Shown one piece after another: positions 18,369-27,268 of a DNA stretch of 64,000 nt (its first letter is position 1; every line of letters begins with the position of its first letter). Source of the stretch: an uncultured Lachnospiraceae bacterium (GTDB lineage: Bacteria > Bacillota > Clostridia > Lachnospirales > Lachnospiraceae). The stretch is taken from the NCBI GenBank assembly GCA_910585605.1, contig CAJUFL010000005.1, forward strand, positions 1 to 64,000, in the 5' to 3' direction. The position numbers and the translations under genes are program-made. The notes beneath the pieces are model-generated. The model saw nothing but the letters and a program-made list of their open reading frames with translations. It was not told the origin of the DNA and did not search any database.

Positions 18369-21023
18369 ATGGGCAAGATACGTAAGTTTTTTATGAATAA
18401 TTGGAATTATATAATTGCATTTTTGCTGCCATGGGTTTTGATCTTGATTCATTCTGTTATAAGGGAATCCTGGCTGACGGGTAAAGGAAGTATATTGTCT
18501 GCTGATGCAGGAACGATATATTACGGAATGTATATGGAACTGTGGAATAAGGTACATCAGGGTGGCTCCCTGTTTTATAGCTGGAATGCAGGACTTGGGA
18601 CAGATTTTTTGGTGAATCTGTTTCAGTATATGATGTCTCCTTTTACAATTCTGTTGCTGCTTGTCCCGAAGAGCGGAATTGCCGATATGCTGCAAGCTGT
18701 TATGGTACTGAAATGGTCTTTTGCAATGGTAGCAATGAATTATTATTTTATGCATACAAAGCATAATAAGATTCCGTATCATAAGAAACTTATGAGTCTG
18801 ATACTGGCAATGGCTTTTTCTTTCAGTAATACGTTAATTCAAAACCTTTCCCATGTAAGCTGGGGAGATGTGTGGATTTTGTTTCCATTGCTTCTGCTTC
18901 TTGAGGAGAAAATGGCAGAGGGAACAGGTTTTAAGAGGTTTTATTTATGCTTATCAGTAATGATAATTTGTAATTTTCGATTATCTGTTCCGGTTATCAT
19001 ATTTCTTATAATTTGGTATCTGATGCAGTCTGATGGCATTTCAGGTGGACAGGCAAAGAATTTACTACGGTATCTGTATGCTCTGTCAGCGGCGGTGCTT
19101 ACCGGAATGTTTGTAATGGTGCCGTGTGTTATGATGACGCTCCACAGTAAAAGACTGTACCCTTGGGAGAGTATTGGAGATTATGCCAAAAGCTTTTTTG
19201 TATCTTTTGCCGGTTTTATTCAGAGGTTGTTTGTATGTGATACCCTTGGTATAACAGATGCAGGTAATGCAATGTTGTATATGTCTGTATCGGGAGTTGC
19301 TTTTGCATTGTTGTTTTTCTTTATCCCTATGAAAAAGAAAGGTGTAATGCTGCTGCTTGTTTTGCTGATTGCGGGCTTATGTAACGGAGGAATCAATCTT
19401 TTGTGGCATGGATATATCGGAGTAAATGAAGCTCATGGCAGTTTTGCATTTTTGTTGTCTTTCCTGCTTCTTTATATGGTAATGATAGTGATTGGAGAGC
19501 TGGAACAGATTAAGTTATGGAATGTCTTTGTCGTATTGCTGGCAGGTATTGCGGGAATTGTCTATACATTTTTTAAGATTACGGTATATCTGGATTATTA
19601 TGTTTATTTGGGGACTTTTTTGATATACGTTCTGATTCTGCTGCTGCTGATATTTTATTGCAGGAAAAGTATTCAATATTCCAATATGCTGATCGTGTTT
19701 GCAGTGCTTTGTTTTGGAGAACTGGCAGTAAATGCATATATGCAGTTAGAAGAGTACAATATGTATCCGGTGGAAACCAGCTATTATCATGAACAAAGTG
19801 AAGTACTGGCACATTCTGCCAAACTTCAGAATGGTGAAAGAATTGCAGGAACACAGATTATGAGTAATTACGGATTTGCGCTGAACAAGGCAGCAGCGTC
19901 CGGAGAACTTGCATATACGAATGATGCGGTACAGAAGATGTATGCTAAACTGGGAATGGCAGAAGCGGAACAATACTATGAATATTTTGGTGGTTCCCCG
20001 CTCTTAAATGTGCTGTGTAATATCCGTTACGGAATGAGCCAGAGTGAGCTTGCATTCAGTGGAGGGAAGAAAAAAGGAGAAAATAACGGATATCAATTGT
20101 ATGAAATGGATGATATAGCGGCTCTCGGATATATGGTAAGTGCGGATGTTGCAGATTGGAATCTTGACCAGTTATCTCCTTTTGAGGTTCAGAATGATTT
20201 TGCAAAGAAGGCGTCAGGTGAGGGAGATATATTTGAAATGGTAATACCTGAATTTACCTGTACTTCCCTGCTGGGTGGTCACAGATTGGAAGAAGAAGCC
20301 AATCATGTGCATGAAGAAGGAGAAGAACACGAAGAAGATGAGAATCCGGAAACAGTGGTGGAATTTGATGAAGAAAAACAGCACTACCGGTATGAGTTTA
20401 AAAAAATGTATCCTGGGGATGTAGTGACTGCCGGATTTGAATCAGACGGGGTATCTGATTACTATATTTATCTTAAGAGTGAAGCAGATATCTATTCTAC
20501 GGTTACTATTGATGGAGAAACGTTGTTTGAAGACCAGTTTTCCGCGAAACAGAAAACATTCCATATAGGAGTAGTGGAAAAAGGAAAGAACATTTCAGTT
20601 ATATCCAATGCAGTAGTTGATGATTTGCAAAATGATACATTGATTTATCAGATTGCGGCTTTTCAGAAAGACAATTATGCCAAAGTATATGAAAAACTAG
20701 GCAGAAACACTTATCAGATAGAAGAATATGGGAATAATAAGATTACAGGTAAAATTATGGCTGATGCAGACGGGATTATGATGACATCTATACCGGCAGC
20801 AAAAGGCTGGGAGGTTTATGTAGATGGAGAACCTACTAAACATAAAACTATTGGTGAGGCATTGCTTGGGATTCCTCTGAAGAAAGGGGAACATAAAGTG
20901 GAATTTCAGTATTGTACACCTTATGCAGAGGTGGGAATGGTATTGTCGCTGGCGGGTGTTTTACTGATTGTGGGCTTTTGTGTATGGGAGAGAAAAGAAA
21001 AATTTCAAAAGAGCAGCGAATAA
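18369..21023 (+). CDS. YfhO-family multi-spanning membrane protein
   Basis: An 884-residue protein of the YfhO family, GT-C fold membrane proteins linked in other Firmicutes to glycosylation of lipoteichoic acid. The first 450 residues hold about 12 membrane segments. The remainder is an extracellular beta-rich domain with the family hallmark GWEVYVDGEPT near residue 816 and a last membrane segment near the C-terminus. A short stretch around residues 640-660 is rich in His and Glu (HVHEEGEEHEEDE) and could bind metal. It lies between prmA and rsmE, which are usually adjacent, so it looks inserted into the pair. A role with the LTA-synthase-like gene at 10.2 kb is possible but not shown. Confidence 0.8.
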   Translation: MGKIRKFFMNNWNYIIAFLLPWVLILIHSVIRESWLTGKGSILSADAGTIYYGMYMELWNKVHQGGSLFYSWNAGLGTDFLVNLFQYMMSPFTILLLLVPKSGIADMLQAVMVLKWSFAMVAMNYYFMHTKHNKIPYHKKLMSLILAMAFSFSNTLIQNLSHVSWGDVWILFPLLLLLEEKMAEGTGFKRFYLCLSVMIICNFRLSVPVIIFLIIWYLMQSDGISGGQAKNLLRYLYALSAAVLTGMFVMVPCVMMTLHSKRLYPWESIGDYAKSFFVSFAGFIQRLFVCDTLGITDAGNAMLYMSVSGVAFALLFFFIPMKKKGVMLLLVLLIAGLCNGGINLLWHGYIGVNEAHGSFAFLLSFLLLYMVMIVIGELEQIKLWNVFVVLLAGIAGIVYTFFKITVYLDYYVYLGTFLIYVLILLLLIFYCRKSIQYSNMLIVFAVLCFGELAVNAYMQLEEYNMYPVETSYYHEQSEVLAHSAKLQNGERIAGTQIMSNYGFALNKAAASGELAYTNDAVQKMYAKLGMAEAEQYYEYFGGSPLLNVLCNIRYGMSQSELAFSGGKKKGENNGYQLYEMDDIAALGYMVSADVADWNLDQLSPFEVQNDFAKKASGEGDIFEMVIPEFTCTSLLGGHRLEEEANHVHEEGEEHEEDENPETVVEFDEEKQHYRYEFKKMYPGDVVTAGFESDGVSDYYIYLKSEADIYSTVTIDGETLFEDQFSAKQKTFHIGVVEKGKNISVISNAVVDDLQNDTLIYQIAAFQKDNYAKVYEKLGRNTYQIEEYGNNKITGKIMADADGIMMTSIPAAKGWEVYVDGEPTKHKTIGEALLGIPLKKGEHKVEFQYCTPYAEVGMVLSLAGVLLIVGFCVWERKEKFQKSSE

Positions 21024-21053
21024 ATCACCAATATCCGCAAAAGAGGAAATAAG

Positions 21054-21800
21054 ATGCATCGTTTTTTTGTAAATCAGGAACAATTGAATACCGATGGTAT
21101 CGTGATTGCAGGAGAAGATTACAATCATATCCGTAATGTACTTCGTATGAAGGTTGGAGAGGAAATTCTCGTTTGCGATAAAGGGGAGAGAGAATATCTT
21201 TGTGAAATTATAAAATATGAAGATGGCAACAAGACAGTGGAAGTTAAGATTATTGATATTTTACAGACTGCAAGGGAACTGCCGGCAAGAATTACTCTGT
21301 TTCAGGGATATCCAAAGGGAGATAAAATGGAAACCGTAGTGCAAAAGGCAGTGGAATTGGGAGCTTTTCAGGTTGTTCCGGTGGAAATGAAGCGCTGTGT
21401 GGTGAAGCTGGATGCTAAAAAGGCAGACAAGAAAATTCAGAGGCTGAATGCTGTTGCATTAAGTGCAGCAAAACAATCCAAACGGGGAAAGATTCCTGAA
21501 GTAACACATGTAATGTCAATGGAAGAAGCATGCAGATATGCACAGAATATGGACTATATCCTGCTGCCTTATGAAAATGCAACTGGAATGGATGATTCGA
21601 AAAAAGTGATTATGAGGGCGAAGGGAAAAGGGCACATAGGGATTTTTATTGGGCCAGAAGGAGGATTCGAACCCTCAGAGGTGGAAATGATTCAAAAGAG
21701 TGGTGGTAAGACTATCTCACTGGGCCATCGGATTTTAAGGACAGAAACAGCAGGAATGACAGTTTTATCCCTGCTTATGTTTCTGTTAGAAGAAGACTAG
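21054..21800 (+). CDS. rsmE: 16S rRNA m3U1498 methyltransferase RsmE
   Basis: RsmE methylates U1498 in helix 44 of 16S rRNA. It is a SPOUT methyltransferase with a small PUA-like N-terminal domain and the trefoil-knot motifs IGPEGGFEPSEVEMI and GHRILRTETAGM near the C-terminus. The length of 248 residues is normal. A good site (AGAGGAAATAAG) precedes ATG 21054. It is followed by a cysteine desulfurase after 49 bases, in a run of translation and tRNA-modification genes. Confidence 0.95.
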   Translation: MHRFFVNQEQLNTDGIVIAGEDYNHIRNVLRMKVGEEILVCDKGEREYLCEIIKYEDGNKTVEVKIIDILQTARELPARITLFQGYPKGDKMETVVQKAVELGAFQVVPVEMKRCVVKLDAKKADKKIQRLNAVALSAAKQSKRGKIPEVTHVMSMEEACRYAQNMDYILLPYENATGMDDSKKVIMRAKGKGHIGIFIGPEGGFEPSEVEMIQKSGGKTISLGHRILRTETAGMTVLSLLMFLLEED

Positions 21801-21849
21801 CCGGTATGTCGACCAGAATATATGGTTGATTTGTATAAATGGAGGTAAT

Positions 21850-22992
21850 ATGGAAGTATATTTTGATAATGCGGCGACAACAAAGATTATCCCGGAGGTT
21901 CGGGAGATTATGCTGGAGACAATGGAGGAGGAATATGGCAATCCTTCGTCCATGCATCTAAAAGGAGTAGGAGCAGAGAAGTATCTTCGCCGTTCCAGAA
22001 ATATAATAAGCAAAGAGCTGAAATGCGAACCCAAAGAAATTATTTTTACGTCAGGCGGTACAGAGGCGAATAATCTTGCTCTGATTGGAAGTGCTGTGGC
22101 AAACAAAAGGGCAGGAAATCACATTATTACAACCAAAATAGAACATGCTTCCGTGTATAATCCGATATTACATTTAGAAGGGCTAGGATTTTGTGTGACT
22201 TTTCTTGAGGTAGACAAAAACGGAAGGATAAATCTGGAGCATTTAAAGGAAGCCTTGCGGGAGGATACTATTTTGGTATCCACAATGGCAGTGAATAATG
22301 AAATCGGAACTATAGAGCCGATTGAAGAAATTGCAGAAATCATTAAAAATTATAATAAAAATATCATTTATCATGTGGATGCCGTTCAGGCATTTGGAAA
22401 GCGGGTGATTTATCCAAAACGGATTGGAGTGGATGCACTTTCCATGAGCGGACATAAGATTCATGGACCCAAAGGAAGCGGAGCTTTATTTGTGGACAGT
22501 CATGTAAAAATTGCCCCTATTCTTTATGGCGGAGGTCAGGAGAGGAGGCTGCGTTCCGGAACAGAGAATACAACGGCTATTGCAGGCATGGGAAAAGCTG
22601 TTGAGGTGATGTATGACAGGCTGGAAGAAAATATTAAAAAAATGAGTGCCGTAAAACAGACTTTAATAACAGGAGCTACGCAAATAGAAGGGGTAACGGA
22701 CAATTCCGGACAGTCTCCCCATATTGCGAGCCTGAGTTTTGCAGGAGTTCGGAGTGAAGTGCTGCTGCATGCGTTAGAGGAAAAAGGAATTTATGTTTCG
22801 GCGGGTGCAGCATGTTCTTCCAATCACCCGGATGTCAGTGGAGTATTAAAAGCAATCGGGCTGGATAAGGAGTTGCTGGAATCTACATTACGGTTCAGCT
22901 TTTGTGAAAATAACACTATAGAAGAGGCGGAATATACAGTGAAGATGCTAAAAGAGCTTTTGCCGGTGCTTCGCAGATTTACCAGAAAATAG
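21850..22992 (+). CDS. Cysteine desulfurase (NifS/IscS-like)
   Basis: A pyridoxal-phosphate enzyme that takes sulfur from cysteine and hands it on as a persulfide. The start VYFDNAATTKIIPEV is typical of the family, and MSGHKIHGPKGSGALF contains the PLP-binding Lys. The catalytic Cys lies in GAACSSNHPDVS near residue 325. Length is 380 residues with the start at ATG 21850, four bases after GGAGGT; an in-frame upstream start at 21826 has no site. The next gene is thiI, 14 bases away, which needs a sulfur donor. This is therefore most likely the dedicated donor for tRNA 4-thiouridine (NifZ-like in Bacillus) rather than the general Fe-S cluster enzyme. Confidence 0.92.
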   Translation: MEVYFDNAATTKIIPEVREIMLETMEEEYGNPSSMHLKGVGAEKYLRRSRNIISKELKCEPKEIIFTSGGTEANNLALIGSAVANKRAGNHIITTKIEHASVYNPILHLEGLGFCVTFLEVDKNGRINLEHLKEALREDTILVSTMAVNNEIGTIEPIEEIAEIIKNYNKNIIYHVDAVQAFGKRVIYPKRIGVDALSMSGHKIHGPKGSGALFVDSHVKIAPILYGGGQERRLRSGTENTTAIAGMGKAVEVMYDRLEENIKKMSAVKQTLITGATQIEGVTDNSGQSPHIASLSFAGVRSEVLLHALEEKGIYVSAGAACSSNHPDVSGVLKAIGLDKELLESTLRFSFCENNTIEEAEYTVKMLKELLPVLRRFTRK

Positions 22993-23006
22993 AGAGGGAT
23001 AAAAGG

Positions 23007-24203
23007 ATGAAATATAAAGCATTTTTGATAAAATATGCAGAAATAGGAACGAAAGGAAAAAACAGATATGTATTTGAGGATGTTCTTTGCAGACAGATTA
23101 AAGAACATGTAGCAGCTTTGGGGGAATTTGTGATTCGCAGGGAATACGGTCGGATCTTTCTTGAAGCGGAGTCGGATTATGATTATGAAGATGTAATAGC
23201 AGAACTGAAAAAGGTATTCGGCATAGTGGGAATCTGCCCGGTTGTGGTGGAGGAAAGGGCAGAGTATGAGGCGATCAAACAAAAATCGGTTGCTTTTATG
23301 AAAGAATGTTATGGAGAGAAACCGCTGACATTTAAGGTGAATGCAAGAAGGTCTGATAAGTCCTTTCCAATGAAGTCCATGGAAATTAACAGTGAAATCG
23401 GACATGAACTTTTGGAAAACCTCCCTAATCTGACAGTGGACGTGCATCATCCGGATGTAATACTGAATATTGAGGTAAGAAAACAAGTGTACTTATATTC
23501 TGCGACGATAAAAGGAGCGGGCGGACTGCCAGTGGGAACCAACGGAAAAGCAATGCTGCTGCTTTCGGGAGGAATCGATTCCCCAGTGGCAGGGTATATG
23601 ATATCCAAGCGGGGAGTGGAACTGGAAGCAGTTTATTTTAATGCTCCTCCTTATACATCAGAGCGTGCAAAGCAGAAAGTGGTGGACCTGGCGAGGATCG
23701 TATCTGGATTTTCAGGGACGATCCGTCTCCATATTGTTAATTTTACGGATATCCAGCTGGCTATTTATGAGAAATGTCCCCATGAAGAACTGACGATCAT
23801 TATGCGGCGTTATATGATGAAGATTGCGGAAGCGTTAGCAGAAAAAAATAAATGCCAGGCTCTGATAACGGGAGAAAGCATAGGGCAGGTGGCAAGCCAG
23901 ACCATGCACAGCCTTGCCTGCACCAATGAGGTGTGCAGGATGCCTGTTTTCCGTCCCTGCATTGGCATGGACAAGCAGGAAATAGTAGATATTTCGGAAA
24001 TGATAGATACCTATGAAACATCAATCCTTCCATATGAGGACTGTTGTACGATTTTTGTGGCAAAGCATCCGGTCACAAAGCCGGTTTTAGAGATTATCAA
24101 GCGTTCGGAAGAGAAGCTGTCCGATGTGATAGAGGAGTTGATGGAAAAGGCGTTAGAGTCGGTAGAAGTTGTGGAAGCCAGGGCAGAAGATCTGATGAAA
24201 TAA
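23007..24203 (+). CDS. thiI: tRNA 4-thiouridine synthase ThiI
   Basis: ThiI makes 4-thiouridine at position 8 of tRNA, using ATP and a sulfur carrier. A ferredoxin-like and THUMP region occupies about the first 165 residues. The PP-loop ATP pyrophosphatase domain carries LLSGGIDSPVAGYM near residue 183. The protein (398 residues) lacks the C-terminal rhodanese domain of E. coli ThiI, as in most Firmicutes, so sulfur must be passed directly from the desulfurase encoded just upstream. A conserved Cys in the core (EDCCTIF, near residue 347) is the probable acceptor. Confidence 0.95.
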   Translation: MKYKAFLIKYAEIGTKGKNRYVFEDVLCRQIKEHVAALGEFVIRREYGRIFLEAESDYDYEDVIAELKKVFGIVGICPVVVEERAEYEAIKQKSVAFMKECYGEKPLTFKVNARRSDKSFPMKSMEINSEIGHELLENLPNLTVDVHHPDVILNIEVRKQVYLYSATIKGAGGLPVGTNGKAMLLLSGGIDSPVAGYMISKRGVELEAVYFNAPPYTSERAKQKVVDLARIVSGFSGTIRLHIVNFTDIQLAIYEKCPHEELTIIMRRYMMKIAEALAEKNKCQALITGESIGQVASQTMHSLACTNEVCRMPVFRPCIGMDKQEIVDISEMIDTYETSILPYEDCCTIFVAKHPVTKPVLEIIKRSEEKLSDVIEELMEKALESVEVVEARAEDLMK

Positions 24204-24228
24204 TTATGAGAAATAATATGAAAAAGAA

Positions 24229-24267
24229 CTGCCGCAGAAAGTAGAAATGTTCTTCTTGGTGCGGCAG
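24229..24267 (-). terminator. Terminator of the HPr-like gene, possibly bidirectional
   Basis: CTGCCGCA and TGCGGCAG form an 8-bp perfect stem. On the - strand it is followed by TTCTTTTT, a good terminator for the HPr-like gene. On the + strand the following bases are only weakly T-rich, but the stem lies just after thiI and may also end that transcript. Confidence 0.75.
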
Positions 24268-24296
24268 CTCATAATATACTTTTTATTAAAAACAGA

Positions 24297-24527
24297 TTAG
24301 ATGATATATGGTTCCAGTGCTTTTAAAATCTCTGTATCATCGCCTTCGGTATGAATGTTCAGATCAATGGGCTGGGAAATATCCAGACTAAAGATTCCCA
24401 TAATGGATTTGGCATCGATTACATATCTTCCTGATACTAAATCAAATTCTGCCTCAAACTTAGCAATATCATTCACGAAGCTTTTTACTTTGTCAATGGA
24501 ATTTAAAGAAATTTTTACTGATTTCAT
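24297..24527 (-). CDS. HPr-like protein lacking the phosphorylatable histidine
   Basis: A 76-residue protein with the fold of HPr, the small phosphocarrier of the sugar phosphotransferase system. The segment KSIMGIFSLD (residues 40-49) matches the region around regulatory Ser46 of HPr, with the Ser at position 41. The region where the active-site motif GLHARPA should be (about residues 8-18) reads LNSIDKVKSFV, with no histidine. It therefore cannot relay phosphate in the usual way and resembles Crh of Bacillus, which also lost the His and acts through the Ser in catabolite repression. It could have another role altogether. AGGAGG precedes the ATG at 24527. It has its own promoter and terminator. 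Longer upstream reading on this strand has no start signals. Confidence 0.75.
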   Translation of the reverse strand: MKSVKISLNSIDKVKSFVNDIAKFEAEFDLVSGRYVIDAKSIMGIFSLDISQPIDLNIHTEGDDTEILKALEPYII

Positions 24528-24572
24528 AGTGAATCCTCCTAAAAAAATTTGCCAAACAGCATTTCTGCTACT

Positions 24573-24601
24573 ATGATAACTTTTTAAGTTATAAAAGTCA
24601 A
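24573..24601 (-). promoter_or_regulatory. Promoter of the HPr-like gene
   Basis: On the - strand TTGACT (24601-24596), 17 bases, then TATCAT (24578-24573), a strong sigma-A promoter. The spacer holds a 13-base palindrome, AACTTTTTAAGTT (24578-24590), that could be an operator or chance AT-rich symmetry. Confidence 0.65.
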
Positions 24602-24638
24602 TATGGAAAAATACAAAGATTTTATAAAGGAAAAAGAA

Positions 24639-26096
24639 ATGGAACATCAAAAAAACGAAAAGAGACAGAGGGCAGTCGTAATCAACCTAGGCTGCAAAGT
24701 CAATAAATACGAATCGGATGCCATAAAGGATAAGCTGCTTGCTGCCGGCTTTCTCATAGTGGAACCGGAAGCAGAAGCAGATATCTATATTGTCAATACC
24801 TGTTCTGTTACGAATATTGCACAAAAGAAATCCCGGCAGATGTTAAGGCGTGCCAAAAAAAGAAATTCTGATGCCGTGGTTGTGGCGGTGGGATGTTATG
24901 TAAATGCAGAGCATGAGATATTAAAACAAGAGGAGTTTATTGATATTGTAGTAGGAAACAACTGCAAAAAAGATATTATCCGGGTAATTGAGGATTATTT
25001 GCAAAGCAGGGAAAAAAAAGATTCTTATATTGATATTAACAGGACCGGGGAATATGAAGAAATGGGGAGTCTTGATGCATCCCATCTGGACCATCAGAGG
25101 GCTTACATTAAAATTCAGGATGGATGTAATCAATTTTGTTCTTACTGTATTATTCCGTACACAAGAGGAAGGGTAAGAAGCAGGAATCCCCGGCATATTT
25201 TGGAGGAAATCCGAAGCCTTGCAAAAGAAGGGGTGAAAGAGTTTGTATTGACGGGAATTCATATTTCTTCTTATGGAGCAGATTTCGGAGAAAAGTGTAT
25301 ACAATATGATGAATTGGTTAAGACGAATGAGGAAACGGGAGAAATAGGGACAAGAGAAGAAAAGAAGATGAATCTTGAAGGACTTATAAAAAAAATCGCT
25401 GATGTTCCGGAGGTAAAGAGAATCCGTCTGGGTTCTTTGGAGCCCAGAATTATCACGAAAAATTTTCTGGAAACGCTTTCAAAGACGGATAAGGTATGTC
25501 CACATTTTCATTTATCGCTTCAAAGTGCCTGTGATGCTACGTTAAAGCGGATGAACCGGAAATATACGGTTGAAGAATTTATGGAAAAATGCGGGATGAT
25601 ACGCAGGTATTTTGAAAAGCCGGCGATTACAACTGACGTAATTGTCGGATTTCCGGGAGAGACCGAGGAAGAGTTTTCGATAACATTGGAAAATCTAAAA
25701 AAACTGAATCTATATGAAATTCATGTATTCAGGTATTCTGTAAGGGGAGGAACTGCTGCTGCAGGCTTTTCCGGTCAGATTCCGGAGGAAGAGAAAGGGC
25801 GGCGGAGTGAAATTTTACTGAACCTTACAGCAGAACAAAAAAAAGCGTATGAAGAATTCGTGAAAGGATTGCTGGATGAGGTTTTGATAGAGGAAGAGTT
25901 AACTAACAGTGAATCGTCAGATGATATTGTGGAAGTGCAAATGACGGAATATGAAGAAGATGACATGATCAGGAAGGATGTAAAAGAAGATGATAAAAGA
26001 ATCCGTTATTTCACAGGACATACAAAAAGATATGTTAAAGTAAAAATAGCGGCATATGATAACATTGTAAACCGGATTATGAAGGTGGAATTATAG
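24639..26096 (+). CDS. mtaB: tRNA ms2t6A37 methylthiotransferase MtaB
   Basis: MtaB adds a methylthio group to t6A37 of tRNAs reading ANN codons. It is a radical SAM enzyme with two Fe-S clusters. The N-terminal cluster ligands are visible as NLGCKVNKYES, NTCSVTN and VGCYVNA; the radical SAM motif is QDGCNQFCSYCIIPYTRG. A C-terminal TRAM domain (GHTKRYVKVKI) binds tRNA. I chose ATG 24639 because AAAGG is correctly placed; ATG 24603 lies on the divergent HPr promoter and has no site. The product, 485 residues, is longer than usual because of a charged insert near residues 225-245 and an acidic stretch before the TRAM domain. Confidence 0.92.
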   Translation: MEHQKNEKRQRAVVINLGCKVNKYESDAIKDKLLAAGFLIVEPEAEADIYIVNTCSVTNIAQKKSRQMLRRAKKRNSDAVVVAVGCYVNAEHEILKQEEFIDIVVGNNCKKDIIRVIEDYLQSREKKDSYIDINRTGEYEEMGSLDASHLDHQRAYIKIQDGCNQFCSYCIIPYTRGRVRSRNPRHILEEIRSLAKEGVKEFVLTGIHISSYGADFGEKCIQYDELVKTNEETGEIGTREEKKMNLEGLIKKIADVPEVKRIRLGSLEPRIITKNFLETLSKTDKVCPHFHLSLQSACDATLKRMNRKYTVEEFMEKCGMIRRYFEKPAITTDVIVGFPGETEEEFSITLENLKKLNLYEIHVFRYSVRGGTAAAGFSGQIPEEEKGRRSEILLNLTAEQKKAYEEFVKGLLDEVLIEEELTNSESSDDIVEVQMTEYEEDDMIRKDVKEDDKRIRYFTGHTKRYVKVKIAAYDNIVNRIMKVEL

Positions 26097-26168
26097 AAAA
26101 AAACGGCTTGTTTTGTCACAATTATGGCTTTTATCTGATGATTTGTATGTCTGCTTTTAAGATACAGC

Positions 26169-26197
26169 TTGCAACTTTTGGAAAAGTATATTATCAT
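26169..26197 (+). promoter_or_regulatory. Sigma-A promoter of the ireB-ruvX cluster
   Basis: TTGCAA (26169-26174), 17 bases, TATCAT (26192-26197). It lies about 25 bases before the ireB ATG and after the mtaB stop, so it probably drives ireB, ruvX and the genes after them. Confidence 0.6.
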
Positions 26198-26225
26198 ATA
26201 GATATCGAAATAAGGACGTGATGCT

Positions 26226-26492
26226 ATGAATAATCAAAATACATTTAATACTCAGTTTGTAGAGGTAGTAAAAGATAATAATTTACCTGTCACGGATATT
26301 CTTGCACAGGTTTATACAGCACTGTCTGAGAAAGGATATAATCCGGTGAGCCAGATTGTGGGTTATGTGATGAGTGGAGATCCCACTTACATAACGAGCT
26401 ATAAGAATGCAAGAAGTCTGATCATGAAGGCGGAAAGAGATGAGATTATCGAAGTCTTGCTGGAGAATTATATCGAAACAAGATTGAAATAA
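26226..26492 (+). CDS. IreB family regulatory phosphoprotein (UPF0297)
   Basis: An 88-residue protein of the UPF0297/IreB family. In Enterococcus, IreB is phosphorylated by the PASTA kinase IreK and regulates cell-envelope stress and cephalosporin resistance. The family pattern is clear: [35 protein letters not shown] and the end [13 protein letters not shown]. Its position directly before ruvX is one of the most conserved gene pairs in Firmicutes, which supports the call. The kinase itself is not in this window. Confidence 0.93.
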   Translation: MNNQNTFNTQFVEVVKDNNLPVTDILAQVYTALSEKGYNPVSQIVGYVMSGDPTYITSYKNARSLIMKAERDEIIEVLLENYIETRLK

Positions 26493-26505
26493 CAGGAGAC
26501 AAAGG

Positions 26506-26928
26506 ATGCGGATTTTGGGACTGGATTATGGCACTAAGACGGTTGGTGTAGCCCTTAGCGATGAATTGGGAATCACTGCACAGCCTATTATGACCATAGA
26601 GAGAAAGTCGGAGAATAAGTTACGAAAGACCTTGGCCAAGATAGAAGAGATTATCGATGAGTATGGGGTTTCTTTTGTTGTGCTTGGATATCCGAAAAAT
26701 ATGAATAATACGGCAGGACCTCGTGCACTGGCTACGGAGTCTTTTAAAGAACATATTGAGAGAAGAACCGGTTTGGAGGTTATTTTGCAGGACGAGAGAC
26801 TGTCTACAAAAGAATCAGAGCGTATATTGATGGAAGCAGGAGTGAGAAGGGAAAACCGCAAGGATTATGTAGATAAGATGGCTGCAGCAGTGATTTTGCA
26901 AAGCTATCTGGATGCCAATAACGGATAG
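26506..26928 (+). CDS. ruvX: RuvX/YqgF putative pre-16S rRNA nuclease
   Basis: A 140-residue RNase H-fold nuclease of the YqgF/RuvX family, reported to process the 5' end of pre-16S rRNA and earlier described as a Holliday junction resolvase. The catalytic acidic residues sit in LGLDYGTKTVGVALSD near the start, in DERLSTKESE and in the C-terminal DKMAAAVILQSYL. The motif LGYPKNMNNTAGPRA is typical. It lies 13 bases after ireB and 55 bases before the DUF1292 gene, the conserved Firmicutes order. Confidence 0.95.
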   Translation: MRILGLDYGTKTVGVALSDELGITAQPIMTIERKSENKLRKTLAKIEEIIDEYGVSFVVLGYPKNMNNTAGPRALATESFKEHIERRTGLEVILQDERLSTKESERILMEAGVRRENRKDYVDKMAAAVILQSYLDANNG

Positions 26929-26983
26929 GAGAAAAGACCTTATTTTGATAAAAAGTGTTTGAATGAGACGGAAAGGAAGAGAG

Positions 26984-27268
26984 ATGGAGGAATTGGAGAC
27001 AATTGTCATCACTTTTGATGACGGAGAAGAGACGGAATTCTTTGTATTGGAAGAGACAAAGCTGATGGGAAAGAATTATTATCTGGTTGCACCAGCAGGA
27101 GATGATGATACAGATGAGATAGAATGTTTTATTCTAAAAGAGAATATAGACGAACGGGACAAGGAGTACGGAATGTACGAATTTGTGGAGGATGAGAAAG
27201 AGTTAGCGGTTCTTTCTCCTATTTTTGATGAATTAATGGAAGACAGTGATATGGAGGTAGAGTTTTGA
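26984..27268 (+). CDS. DUF1292 family acidic protein (YrzB-like)
   Basis: A 94-residue, very acidic protein of the DUF1292 family, which follows ruvX in most Firmicutes. The visible family pattern is ITFDDGEETEFFVLEET and YYLV-P-----DEIECFILKE. No biochemical function is established. ATG 26984 has GGAAAGGAAG in front; an in-frame ATG at 26963 does not. Its stop codon overlaps the start of rnjA in the tetranucleotide TTGA, so translation of the two is probably coupled. Confidence 0.88.
   Translation: MEELETIVITFDDGEETEFFVLEETKLMGKNYYLVAPAGDDDTDEIECFILKENIDERDKEYGMYEFVEDEKELAVLSPIFDELMEDSDMEVEF

Noticed and set aside
22824..23486. 220-codon open frame on the - strand over the nifS end and thiI
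   Set aside because: Aromatic-rich, no start signals, and lies opposite a gene with clear motifs.
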